From Scenedesmus sp. ARA3 (Eukaryota; Chlorophyta; Chlorophyceae; Sphaeropleales; Scenedesmaceae), in contig RWJK01001210.1 in assembly GCA_004335835.1 (NCBI GenBank), positions 71,313-135,312 on the forward strand: 64,000 bases of DNA. Reading direction: 5' to 3'. Made by a program: the position numbers and the translations under genes. Positions 1 to 12,175 of the stretch are shown here, one piece after another. Every line of letters starts with the position of its first letter. The stretch's first letter is position 1. The notes under the pieces are model-generated. The model saw only the letters and a list, made by a program, of their open reading frames with translations. It was not told the origin of the DNA and made no database searches.

Positions 1-166
1 TACATGGGTGACAGTCTTGGGTGGATGGGCATGTGATTGCAATGATTTGTTGACAGACAATTTGCATTGTACATATGAGCAGTTGACCGATGCGGGCGTC
101 AGATGTGACTGACTGGTGCAAACGCATGTCGTGCCACAGTGTGTTGCAACTGAGTCATTGTTTTTA

Positions 167-246
167 CCCCCCTATGAGCCTCTCGTTGGCTCCTGACTGG
201 GGTTCCCACTCCTCGTTGAGTGGAGCATGTAATGTAATGTAATGTA
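167..246. repeat. Dispersed short repeat with pentanucleotide (TGTAA) tail, copy 1
   Basis: An 80-bp block starting CCCCTATGAGCCTCTCGTTG and ending in reiterated TGTAA units is repeated almost identically at 52286-52366, 52 kb away and in the same orientation, inside an intron of the discoidin/Cys-rich gene. A unique body followed by a short tandem tail suggests a SINE-like or other non-LTR retroposon remnant. No target-site duplication was established. Confidence 0.6.
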
Positions 247-3200
247 AAGTTTTAGATGGCATGCAAGTGACCATGACTGGTTGACGCATGCCACTGGGAC
301 TAGTCTGAACTGTGCGTTGGGCAGCGCATGGGGGCAAGCAATGCCCACAGCCTGCAGAGAGCTGTGTCACTGACAGTTAATAACAGTTGTTAACGGCTAT
401 TAACAGTTGTCATGTTAACAGTAGAATGTATTTGCATGCTTGCATAATGGATAGCCTATCCTGCGGCAGTACGTCTTGAATGTTGCAGGTTGTTTGGGCA
501 GCAAGTATCGCATGCACCAGTTGTATGCTTGTAGTGCTCGCAGCATGTGCTAACTCCTTACTGGGTGGGCTGGGACTTGTAGCCGCAATGGTGTTTTGTT
601 CTTGTTTCATCACATCAGTACGGCAGGCGGCACAGCATGGCAAGTACGGCTTGCAACGATTGCTGGGTGCCTCTGTATGCAGATCATTTGCTGGAAAGTT
701 GCAGTGTCACGTGACAATGGCAATCTAGGCTGCAGGATGCTCACAAGTTACAGTTCACTCTTGTTTGTGTACCTGTTGCAACAACCTCTTTCACCTATTA
801 CTGCTGCATAATTGTATCGTTCTTGCCTTTCAATGGCTATGCAGCAGCTTGGGCATATCAGCCATCTGCAACGCCATGTGGATATGCCTATCGATGGTGC
901 TGCAAATTTTCATTAAGTGCATATTCAGCTGCATCACATAAGTGCTTGCCACCCACACATGACTTTCAAAATCACTGATGGCAGACAATCAGCAGTAGCA
1001 GTATGGCCTGTGTGTGTCCTGATTGACCTGAGTTGAACGGGTTGTTGGTTGTCACCGTCATCATGGTGGTGGTGCTGATTATTACATTTTTAAGTGTGCT
1101 GCTTGGCAGCCGCAGCGCAGCGCTCATATTGCAGGGGTCACTCAATCAAGCACAAGTGCTACAGGCTCCAGTACTGACTTCCAGCGTGCCTTGTATTGTT
1201 GTTGACGTTCATCATGCCATGCAGTGCCGCGCGGCACTGCGGTGCCACCCCTGCGGTGCTGCTGTACAGCCCTGCCCTCAGCTGCTAGGCTAGCTGCCGG
1301 CTTCAGCACAATTTGAATGACACATATACCCGTCTAGATCTAGGAGCCTTGTGTCGTTTGCATCGTGTGCATGTCAAAGGGTGGCAGCACAGGGGTGCAT
1401 TTGTGTCGAGTCACTGGCAGTCAAACTGGGTGGCACCAACATTTTGGTGTTGGAAAAAGGCAATGCTGCTCAGAATTTTGGCAGCCAGCGAGATGCTGAT
1501 TAGGCAACCACTGGTTCCGTCAACACCACGCACTCAGTGCAGTGACTGCTGTACATGATTACTAGCGGCAGCCACTCGGAAGTCTTGGTCCCCGCTTTGC
1601 TCGGCAGGCTCTTTGGCAGCTTGGATATGGATAGTATACCACCACTTTTGTTTTGGAAGAGAAAGCTGCGGTGATGATGACATAAATGCCGCGCGTAGCC
1701 ATTTCTGTCACCGTGACAGAGCACCAGTCGCCAGGCATGCCTCAGCTCTGCCGACTCTTGAGCTGAGCAAGCGAGAGGCACAGGGAGAGCCTTAATGCTT
1801 CGATCCAAACTAAACTGCACCCTGATCAGCTATAGCTTAGCAGAAAGATTTGAAACGCACTGCCTCAGCAAACCGCCGCGACGCTTGGACTGCCATCGGA
1901 ATAGTGGCACATGACGCCGGAGGCACCCTGCCGACGATTGTCGTTGGTTTTATAGAAACATTCATTTAGCTCATAAAAACCGCAGGCTGGTGGCTCTCGT
2001 GTTTCGAGCCCCTCGAACTCTCACATTGGCAGCCATCTGCCTCCTTCACGGCTAAACAAAATTATATTTGTGGTGCACTTGCCTTTAAGTGGCTTGCTGA
2101 CGGAGGAGTGCTGGCACCAAACCACTGGGCGTGCTCAAACACCAACCTCCAGCCACTCTGCACCTGGCGCAGCCCTCGACCGCGCAGATGCAGAAACATG
2201 CAGCGATTCGCCTTCAGGTACGTTTCAAAGCCCCACAGCCAGCAGCTTTGTGTTGGTCAGCCTTCGGCAGCCCCATTGGTCCTGCTTCGTCTGTTGATCC
2301 TGGTGGGCCTAGACTTAGTGGCAGCGGCCCGGGAAAACTATTTTTCGTTCTATATTCTGGACACTGTGCACAAGCAGGTGGCAAGCGCACGGCTCGCAGA
2401 TCAGATCAAAACATGCTTCATTTCCTTTGATGCCTGCTGATCTTGTGGTCGCTTGTCTTCCTGAAGCTCAATTGATCTGTCATTTCAAACCGCAGGAGCA
2501 CGGTAAAGGGCGTCTGAATAGCTCTGCGGAGCAGGGTGATGCTTGCGCCTTGGTGTGCTCCCAGCAGCAGCGCTGCCTGGGAATCCCCGCCAAAGCGCAG
2601 CTTCAAGAATCATCACACGATTACTGCGAAAAGGCGGCGCCAGCTAAGGTGCGGGCAGTGCTGGGATCTAGCTTGCAGCGCGATCACCGAGAACAGCCAT
2701 TGCGTACTGCCCTGTCCCATGCCGATCGCCACCTCCTTACGACATATGCCCGATGTCCGAACATATAACTTATGTTATATGGTTTATTGGGTTTGCGCAG
2801 GCTGAGCAGCAGCCCGCAGATGCCAGCATGCTGAGCAGGGTGAGCAGCTGCCCTTTGCCAGAGACACCACAGCAGGAGGCACCTCAGCTGGTGCTCCCTA
2901 AGCTCAGGATCGGCAAGGACAGCAGCAGCAAGCCCAGCGCAGGCACGCCAGGTGCTGCAGCTGCAGGAGAGGCAGCAGCAGCAGGGACTGGCCAGTGTCC
3001 CGGCTGGTTCTTCAACTGCAGGTGTGTATGCAGCCTGCACTGCATGGTGTAACTGCACTTTGTCAGTGACTCTTGCTGTTCGCAAGCTTCATCTTTGCTT
3101 CAATCGCAACCTTGATGCTGCTGTATCAAGTAAATCTGGTGTCATTAAGATGGCAGCATGTCGGTGCACCCTGCGCAGCTGTTGGGCAAGTCATGTAGAA

Positions 3201-6106
3201 TCATAACGTTGACTCTGTGCCTGCATTCCTGCCTCTGTGCTGCTTCCTGCCAGGGGTTGTGGCTGCATGACTGCTTACGAGCGGCGCATCACAACAGCAG
3301 ACGTGCCCTTCTGCAGAAGGTGCGAACAGCAGGCGGCAGCTGCATGCACTGCAGCAGCCTCAAGCAGCAGCAGCAGCACCGGTTGGATGCCTTTTGCAGT
3401 GTTGGTTGGTGCGCAGTTGCAGAACAAACGCCCCATGCAAGGTGCTTGCTGCGGCATCCGCACAGTGTAGCTGGCTTCCTATGTAGCTGCAGCAGCCAGC
3501 AGTGCAGCACCGCTGCGCTCGTCCTCCTGGTGCTGCAGCTGTCAGCTGACCTGCCTGGTGCTGCTGATGTGTGTGCAGGTGCCAAGTGCTGCTCGATGAT
3601 GCAACACCCGAGATGAAAGACAAGATGGTCCGCACCCTGCTGTATGTGCACGGCGCATGGGCCAAAGCAGGCCTGTAGCCGCAGCAGATGCATCACAGCT
3701 CGCATCTTTGCATGCAGCTTGGATTGCTGAGCAGGCGCAGCAACTTGCGGCAATGCTTGTGCACAGCTGTTCTCGTGTAATGCTGCAGTGCTTGCGGCAT
3801 GCTAGGCAGGCTGTATTGCGCGCGGCGGTGTGCAGCGCAGTGGCACATGCAGTGCAGTGCTTGCGGCGCTGTAGGCAAGCACGGTCCAAGGCAGCATGCG
3901 TTGAAATGCGCATTGCACGCCACGACTGTGCTGTCCTACGTGCACACACATGATGATATGTGTTGTGCATCCTTACCAAGCGAATTTAGCATGGCTTCTG
4001 ATGATTTAGGATTGTGGCGTTGCAATTTGGTATAACACGCGAGTTGAGCCCTGCTCTGGATATGCAATGAAGTGCCGAACCACTTGGTTGGGTGATGCAC
4101 TGTTGCATGTTGTTGACAGTTGGCCGATGTCATACTGTTATGCCGCACCTAGCCATCGCATTCGTCTGATGTGCAGCAGCGTGTGCGGCGCTGCTGATTG
4201 CTGCGACAACAGATGACGACTCATCTGTGGCGAGGCGGCGTGCACTGTTGTGGTGCCAGCTCTCTCCTGTGCAGGGCGTTGCAGGGCGCTCTCAGATGTG
4301 GTCGGGTTGATGCGTTCATGAGCTAAAGCACAATTAGTTGTGCGCGTTTGGTTGGTGCAAATGCAGTGTAGTGTGTGTCCACCCAGGGTCGTGTAGTGCC
4401 AAAGAGATACCATACAGATGCGGCCGTTGCTTTAGCTACAGCGCATTTGGGTGGCCTGGCCATTACAGACATCCATCAGTACCTGTGTTGGCCGCAGCTT
4501 AGGTTCGATTGTGCGGCCCGCTATTTAAAATTCTGCCGGCTTGTGTTGTGCCTGGACAGGCTAGGTCTGCTGGCGTGTGTGCTGGCCTCACGTGTAGGGG
4601 CAAGCAGCATGCCTGGTCGCTGCACAAAGCGAGCAAATCAACTGCAGTGGCCCGCCGTTTGATGGGCCTAGGTGTTGGCATGTGTGTGTATGTGTGCGTG
4701 CCTTTGCACGCATACCAGTGTGTGGTTGATGTGGTGTGTGATCAGGCAAAGAAGATGCTTTGCTGTGGATTGAGATGTTCCCCCATAGGTTGCATGACAT
4801 ATCAGCCGGAAGGGGGTCCTGTGTATCACTTGCATCACTGCGTGTTGTGTGGGACAGGTTCAGATTGTTAGTTAGGGCTTAGGTTGCATCATACTGTTGT
4901 GGCGGCAGCATGCCGTCCCAGTGACGTGCTCTGCTGAAATTACGTGTTGCTAGGTTTGGGTTCCTCGTCTTGCCCTTAGGTTTGTTTACCCGTAGGAAGT
5001 GTGTGCGTGGTGTTGCCTCTGTCATGCAATTGCGGCCCAGGAGCGCCGTAGGAGGTGACAGCAGGGCCAAATCAGATCACAGTGCCAAACACAGTAGTCA
5101 GGTGGGTAGCCGGTCAGGTGTGACGACAGGTCAAACGTGTGGAGGAGAGTGCGGCAGCCCTTGGATAATCCAAGAGCAACCCCTGAGCATGTGGCTTGCG
5201 ATGTAGGTGACCAAAAGCTCTCCAACAGAGAGCCCATGGTTACACGTGACAGGCAGGCGTCTGTAGTGGCGCAGTGTGTGCAGCCCAGGTAGGGGATGCA
5301 TGTGCTGTTGTCGTCAGTGCTACGCTAGGGTTTGGGATCTTGGGGTGTGGGGTGTTGTGGGGAAGGTTTAGGGCTTAGGACAGGTGTCAGGTGTTGTGGA
5401 TCAGGCCGGTAGTGGAGGCTTAGGCAGAGCCGCCGGCACCTGTTTGGTGTTTGGCTGTTGGCAGCAACAGAGGCGCAGATGCTACACCTAGGGCGATTCT
5501 TTTTCCAGCTGACGTGTTGACCACAAAGGTTGTGTGCAGGCGCTGACAGCAGAGTGTGTGTGGTTGTGGTTTCAGTTTCACGGGCTGCTCTGGCTGCTCT
5601 GTCGGGTCAGCAGCCGGCCCCTGATGTCTCCAGCAGGTGTTTCCTGCAATCACCATGGCTGGCATGTATGCCGCAGTCCCCCCTGCATGGCCTGCTGCGT
5701 GCGCTTGGTTGCATTGTAGAACTGCTACTGTTGTCAGGTGCTGCACAGCAGTACTCCCATCACAGGCGGAGTGGCTGCGTCAGTCTCCCAGTGTCGAGTG
5801 TCATCAGTAGACGTGAAATGCAGCCGCGCACTGCTGCTGCATACGACAGCGATGACGTTCAGGTGTTGCCCTTTTGACGTGCAGGCTCCAGGCGTGCTGT
5901 TTTCCCTCAAAGTATGTCGGCTTGTTGCTTCCCAGTGTATGGGGCCCGCCGCAGTGTGCCGCAGACCCAACAGGAGCTGTGCTGCTGTGCGAAAAGTCGA
6001 CTGTAGCACTTCTGAATGTCTGCGCTGTTTGCGCCTTTGTATGTCGACTTACACGTGCTCTGTGTTGTCTGTGTGACTGTCAGTGGAAGCTTGTGTGCAG
6101 CAGCTT

Positions 6107-6280
6107 GTTTTGCTTCTGGCATGGCATGGCAAGCCTCTTATGGCATGGCATGCCTGTGGCAGGGCACACCTCTGGCTCTGCTTGTTTTGCTTCTGGCATG
6201 GCACACCTCTGGTGCTGCTTGTTTGCTGCTGGCATGGCACACCTCTGGTGCTGCTTGTTTGGCTTCTGGCATGGCACGCC
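6107..6280. repeat. Minisatellite, unit about 36-37 bp
   Basis: The unit contains GCTTCTGGCATGGCACACC and recurs about three full times plus diverged copies upstream. It produces open frames on both strands that are repeat artefacts, not genes. Confidence 0.8.
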
Positions 6281-6387
6281 CCTTCCAGCAGCACTGGCCT
6301 GTGCATGTGCTGCATGTGCACTCACATCCCCGGTAGGGCACCATTTCATTGCCTCAGGTGATACTGTGGGGGCCTGCTGTGCGTGCT

Positions 6388-6490
6388 GTGTGCTGCTACA
6401 GCAACACGCAGCAGCTGTGTGCTGCTACAGCATGACGCAGCAGCTGTGTGCTGCTGCAGCATTACACAGCAGTTGTATGCTGCTCTCAGC
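6388..6490. repeat. Minisatellite, unit about 29 bp
   Basis: Three to four copies of a unit beginning TGTGCTGCTACAGCA and ending GCAGCAGC lie directly after the 36-bp array. Copies diverge progressively towards the right-hand side. Confidence 0.75.
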
Positions 6491-9400
6491 AGCAAGCACA
6501 CATGCTGAGCAGCAAGGCTGACCTTGGCATTGATTGCCAGGTTTGAGGCAGCCCCTGCTCCACCAGGTGCTGGCTGGATGGGTCATGTGTCTGGCTTGAC
6601 GTGTAGCTGTCAGTTGCTGCTGCTGAGTTGCTCAGGAGTTGCACGCGTGGCAAACTGCATGCCAGCCGCAACAATGGCACCCATGTGCTGCGCTGTGCAG
6701 AGCATGGCTTATGTTGCTGGCAAGTGTGTTGGCAGCTGTGTTGCATGTGACAGCAGCGCAGCTGCATTGCGGTGGCCTTGACCAGGGTTTGACCAAAGTT
6801 TGACCAAGAGTCATCTCGTCAGGGAGTGAGAGATCCTTGGTCTAGGTTACTTAGCATAGGCTCCTGACACATATCAGCAAAGTACCTGCGCATGCAGGAG
6901 CCAGGTTCAGCTCAGGCCATTGCTTGCGGTGCGCGCGCATGGCAGCGCACACACCCTTTTTGTGTGCTGGTAGCTCGCCTGATGGACACAGGCGCAGCTC
7001 AGGTTCAGGACAATCCGTTTAGCTTGGGGTTCAGGGTTCGGCGGTTAGGTACATCATTTGTGCTGCTAGGAGACAGCCTAGGCAGCGACAGAGGTTGCAA
7101 CTCGCAGCACAATCAGCACCCGCATTGTGGGGATTGGGTGATGCTTGGGGAGAGGCTGCTGCTGCCTGCACTTGTGGGTGCGACACATGGACTGCTACCC
7201 AGACACACTTGTGCACGAAAGGCTGCTGCCTGCTGAGCATGAGGTATGGCTGTGGCGCCAGACTGGGCAGCAGTAATGGGGCCTGGGTATAGGGTCCAGA
7301 TGTAGGCGAGCGGCCATTGCTAGTGCAGGGTACGGCTGGCTACTGCTCGCCATGTACCAACGGTCATATCGAGGGTCGGCTGCGCTGCTGCGGAGTTGTT
7401 ATTATGACTCCGCCGGCGGCCAGCTATTGTAGTTGCTTGTTTGCCATTAGGTGTGAGGCCTGGCAGTGCAGAGGCAAGTTGGGGAGGCATGCAAGCTGCC
7501 GCAAGGCAGCAAGCGCGCTGCAGATGCCGCCGCCGCTGCGCCTGCACTGCAGCAGTGTCGCACTGTGTTGTCTTGCGATGGATCACACTGATCCAGTCAG
7601 CTCCTGCTGGCTTTGCCAAGACACACAGTTGCACACCCTCCCCCTGCCACAGCCTGCCTGCCTGCCTGCACACGAGAGCCATTCTTACTTACTGCTTGCT
7701 GTCCTGCAAAGCATGTGTGCGCAGCGCGGCAGCTTGGCCTGGCAAGGCAACTGCCGGGCACTTGCTGTGACATGCCAGGGCTGATCTGGGTGCTGTGGGG
7801 CGCCTGCACAGCATGTTGAGGGCGTGCCTGGTGCTGTTGACCGTGCGCATGCTCGCACACCCGCACTGTGCTGAGTGAGGTTGAGTAGTGGCTTCGGCGG
7901 CAGGGCTGCCAGAGACGCTGCTGTGTGTGCACTGCGTACTGTTACACCTGCACACGCACATACAGCAGTGCCTTGTTGGCCTGCCGAAGAGGTGCTGCGT
8001 GTTGTTGTGCTAGCCATGTTGCTGCATCATGTGCTTGCACACAGCCGCATCCTGGCACAGCTTCCATCCATAGGACTGTGTGGTGCCAGTCCAGTTGCCT
8101 CTTTTTGCTGCATTGTCACTTTGGTGAATGGCGGGCGACCGCTGCATGGGATATGGCTGGTTGCGTGCCACCTGCCCTTGCAGCAAGCCTACTCAGCAAC
8201 TGCTGCACACGGGGGGCATCGGGTTGTGAGTTGCTGACACCATCAGTTCAGTTAGTAGTTACAAGGGAGCGGGCCTTGATTGTGAGCCCTGCACCAGGGG
8301 CTTGGGACAGGTTGGGTCAGGGGGTTTTCAGCTGTGGGGTGCCGACGAGCAGCTCCTGGTGTTGCATGTGGCGTGCTTGCTGTTGTTCTGCCTGGACGTA
8401 GCTGTTGCGTGTTGAGCTTGTGTTGGCACTGGTTTGTCAGGGGTAGTTGGGTTAGGTACAGGCTCCAATCATCTCTTTGCCACAGCCAGGTCAGGGGTTA
8501 TACATATCTGTACATGCCTGGGACTGTTCAGGCCACATCCCTGGACGTGCCTTTGCAGGTTGCGCCAGGAGGTGCTGCTGTGCCCTTTGTGGTGTGGCAG
8601 CAGCACAGCTCAGCACGTGCGCTGCTGCTGCTGAGTGGCTGATTATCCCTGGCGTGTTGCGCAGGGCGTTGTTCAGGAGTACACATAGTTGCTATTCTTC
8701 TGTGGCATCTGTTGCTGCTGTTAGGCTGCTTTATGATTGCGGCCTGAGTGGGGGGCGTGCGTGCTCTCTCACACTTTCAGGGAGCCCTCCTGTGTGCCCC
8801 TCACTCTTGCGTTCTAAGTCGTGAGGCTTGACTGCTGCGGCTTGGACTGTGTTTAGGGTAGGCATGGCTGCCAAAGGAAGCTGTGCATGCTACTGCTGAC
8901 TGCTGTGGATGCTACATGCTACTGCTGACAGCTGTGGGCCCTTTTCACGCTATTCAATAGGGTGCCATGGTGTGTTTTTTGAACGTGTGAGGCTGGTTGT
9001 ATTGCCTCTCACTCTTCTGGCAGCTGATCAGGCATCACACCTCGCCATGTTTGGTTGGCTGCCCTGACGACTGGCAGAGAATTCAATGCGGGTGCAGATG
9101 CCAGTGGCAATGTGCCGCGCCGCCTATATGGCCACGTACACAGACGCAAATTGTTGGTCGACGTGGTACCCACTGTTGCCGACACAGCCCAACGGGTTGC
9201 TGCGCAGTGTGCAGCTGCTTTCAATTGCGCATGCAGTTTTGGCTGGCCTGAGCGTGCGGCCGTCTTGCTTTTGTGCCTATTCCAGCTTGACGGCCGGCAG
9301 TGCGCGCATGCCTGCAGTTTTTGAGAGTATGCCAGTGATCGTCTGAGAAACGCGATGCTGCTGCCGTGCTGCATCATGTGTCGCTTCCTGCTGTGGGAGA

Positions 9401-12175
9401 GTCACCAGCAACCAGAAGAAAATCAGATTGGAAGAAGCTGGCAGCTGCGATGAATTGGCTTTTGGGTGTGCACACCAGCTGCTTTGGATTGTGGCTGAGG
9501 ACAGAAGGGTTCTTGAAACCCTGGATCCTGTCTATGTGCAGTCGCTGAAACCCTGGACAGCAGGGGGTTAAAACCTTGGATTCTGCCCTGGTTGCACTCA
9601 GATGTGCTCGTGTTGCGCAGCAACAGCTGGGCGGCAGGGGTCAAGTGCGTCAGGTTGAAACCTTGGACTTGCCAGCACAGCATTCTTGGTTGCACCCTGC
9701 AGTTCAACCATAGTAGGAGAACTGTTGTGTACATGCACGTCTGTTGCCAGGCTGCCAGTATGCTGAAGCAGGCTGTATACGTCAGCAGTTGCTGCCCAGA
9801 AGGGAAAGCATTGTAGAGTGTATGCTTCCTGGTTCTCGACCAAGCTTGTCATATTGCACCATCTGAGTGGTGGCGCGTGGTGCCAGTCAGCGCAGATGAT
9901 TCGCACGGTGGTTGTACGCTACGAACTGTTACTACAGCACAAATGCGTGCTTGGGCGCTTCCTCGGGCCGAATCAGGCGCAACTGCATCTCCTGCCAACC
10001 CCATTGTTTCTCGTGGTGGTGTGGTGGGACGCCTATTCGGCTTGTGCGCGGCGCTGTTTGGCCTCTGTAGGATGTGTGTGTGCGCTTTTCACAACGTTTG
10101 CGGTGGTGTTTCGGTTGTTGCTTGTTGTTTGGTTGCAGATTCTGTGGTGCTGTCCGTTGCAGTGGGTGCAAAGTTGCAGACCCTTCGCAACTGTTGCACG
10201 CCAGCTTTCTAGGGCTTCAGCTGCTTTCGGGTGCGCAGAGCGTCACTCACGTGCTGTTGTTGGTTGCTTGTACTGTTTCGTTCTTGTTGTGGTTGTGGTT
10301 TGCATGCCAGGTTGTTGCAACCTGCACGGTATAACAGGCAGCAGTAGTACTGTTTGGCGACAGCTTGTACGTTTGGGCGGTGGGACATGCACTCTTGTCG
10401 AGTCCCTGCATCTGCATGCGCACACTCGTCTGTGTATACAACTGTACCTGTGATTGCACCCATCAGCAACAGGGACTGTGTCGTGGCCTCTGATGCATCT
10501 CAGATTCGACTGATTTGTGTTGTGGATGAAGCTAGGAAGTGGCAGGACGCAATGCGTGCCTGCCACGGCATTTCATTTCCTTGTGCTGTGCTGTGTGCAG
10601 CGCTGCATGCCTTTGCATCAGCTCCTGCGTGCCGAGGCACAGCAGCTGCGGTGCCCCAGTTGCGCTGCGCGAGCATTAGACTCTCACCTTTGTGTGCTGC
10701 ATGCTTCATTGCTACCCGTCTGTCATGGCTTCCTTACTATCCACATCAGAGCACTGCAATCAAAAGCAGCCTGTGGTTTGCGGCTGTGGGCGGTATGTGG
10801 GGCCGCCCGATACATCGATGAATTTTACTGTTACAAATTGTGCAGAAGCATGTGCATATGCCATTGTTTGTTGCAACAGTTTGAGCTGTGGCAATTCCAA
10901 GGTGCTTTCTTGAAAGCCCGAGACCATTGCAGCATGCCTGCTGAGTCCTTTTGTGTATTACTTACGGCAGCCGCTGCATGCGCTGCAAAGAGTGGCACTT
11001 CAGGCCAGGTGTAACTATTACAAGTGCTTCGCTGAACCCTAAACCCTTTTGCAGCCGGCGACTGACCTCAGCGTACCTGGCCCACAGGATTTACAAGCTA
11101 GCAAATGCACGAGGATCGTGAGTACCTGACAACAGCATGCTGGGCAAACAACTTGCTTGAAGCTGCAAGAGTGCTGCTGGTCAGGTGCTGCCCGCCGTCC
11201 CCGGCAACTAGGCTGGCTCACACAAAGAGGAGCTGCATGCAGTCCAGCCATAGGCTGACCTGTGGCAGCCACAGACCCACGCAGCAATGTAAACTTTACA
11301 TACGGATGGCATCCGATGGCCCAGTGGGCTGCATGGCCCTGCATGGCCCTTGCAATTGCATCCGATGCATCTGCTGCTACGCGTTGCAATGCGGCAAACT
11401 CGCCCACAGCTCCGCCTTTGCCGCCACTGCTCACCGCGGGCCAGATGCGATGCAGCTTAGGGCGATGCGGCACAGCAGCAAGGCGGTGGTATGCAGACTG
11501 CACCATGCGCTACTTGCAGCCCTCAAAAGAGCAGGGCTCAGGCAAGAGGAGAGAGCTGTGACTCAACAAAGCAGAGGGTCGTTCCGCCATCATTCACATG
11601 TTGAGTGGTTACACCATGGGGACACCGCCCGTTTCCTCCTGAGCCAACAGCAGTCTCAGCCGAGGCATACAAGCAACGGGGCCAACATTGAAGAGCATGT
11701 GTATACGCATGTTGGTACGTACATGTGCAGATCAACAAGGCATTTGAGATACAAAATACGATATGGGTGACACCACCCGGCAGGCACGCAACGGTTGCAA
11801 CGTGAATAGGACCCCCTCTAGCAGCGCTAAGCTTGCAGCGCTAGCAAGCATCTCGGCTTGCATTTGCAGCAGCCGCTCGCGGGCTGAAGGGCTGACACAA
11901 GTCAGACCCACCAACAGACAACTAAGCCAACATTGACTCAAGACACGCCTTTGCAATGCAGCACAGCGGGTGCAGCAAAGCAGCAACACGATTAGCAGGT
12001 GGCCAGCGGTCCAGCGTTAGGACACAGGCGTTCACCGCTTATAAAACCTGGGCTACTCCACTCCATACCCCGCCACAGGCTGGCTGCAGCAGCTTCTGAT
12101 TAGCCTGCTGCTGCTCCACGGAACTGTCCAGCAAGTGCAGTACATCAATGTGTGTCACGCGCTGCCACAAGGCTG

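Larger units (their letters stand above)
1..12175. other. Gene-poor T/G-rich tract, no supported gene
   Basis: I find no exon chain with conserved protein motifs here on either strand. The longest open frames (for example 9818-10453 on the plus strand) read as Cys/Leu/Val-rich low-complexity peptides, lack the GC-rich third positions of the real exons in this window, and match no family I recognise. From about 3600 to 10900 the plus strand is visibly rich in G and T, the composition seen on the sense strand of introns of plus-strand genes further on. It may therefore be transcribed as long UTR, intron or non-coding RNA, or it may be decayed sequence. It contains one copy of a dispersed short repeat (167-246), minisatellites near 6107-6490 and a TTGACC-containing repeat at 6777-6810. 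Confidence 0.6.

Noticed and set aside
1222..1239. Perfect 18-bp palindrome CAGTGCCGCGCGGCACTG
   Set aside because: Isolated, with no operator partner or gene nearby; expected occasionally in GC-rich sequence.
9818..10453. 211-codon open frame on the plus strand
   Set aside because: Cys/Leu/Val-rich, no family resemblance, no splice partners, composition unlike real exons in this window.
11034..11050. Telomere-like CCCTAAACCC
   Set aside because: A single unit and a partial one, not an array, inside ordinary sequence.
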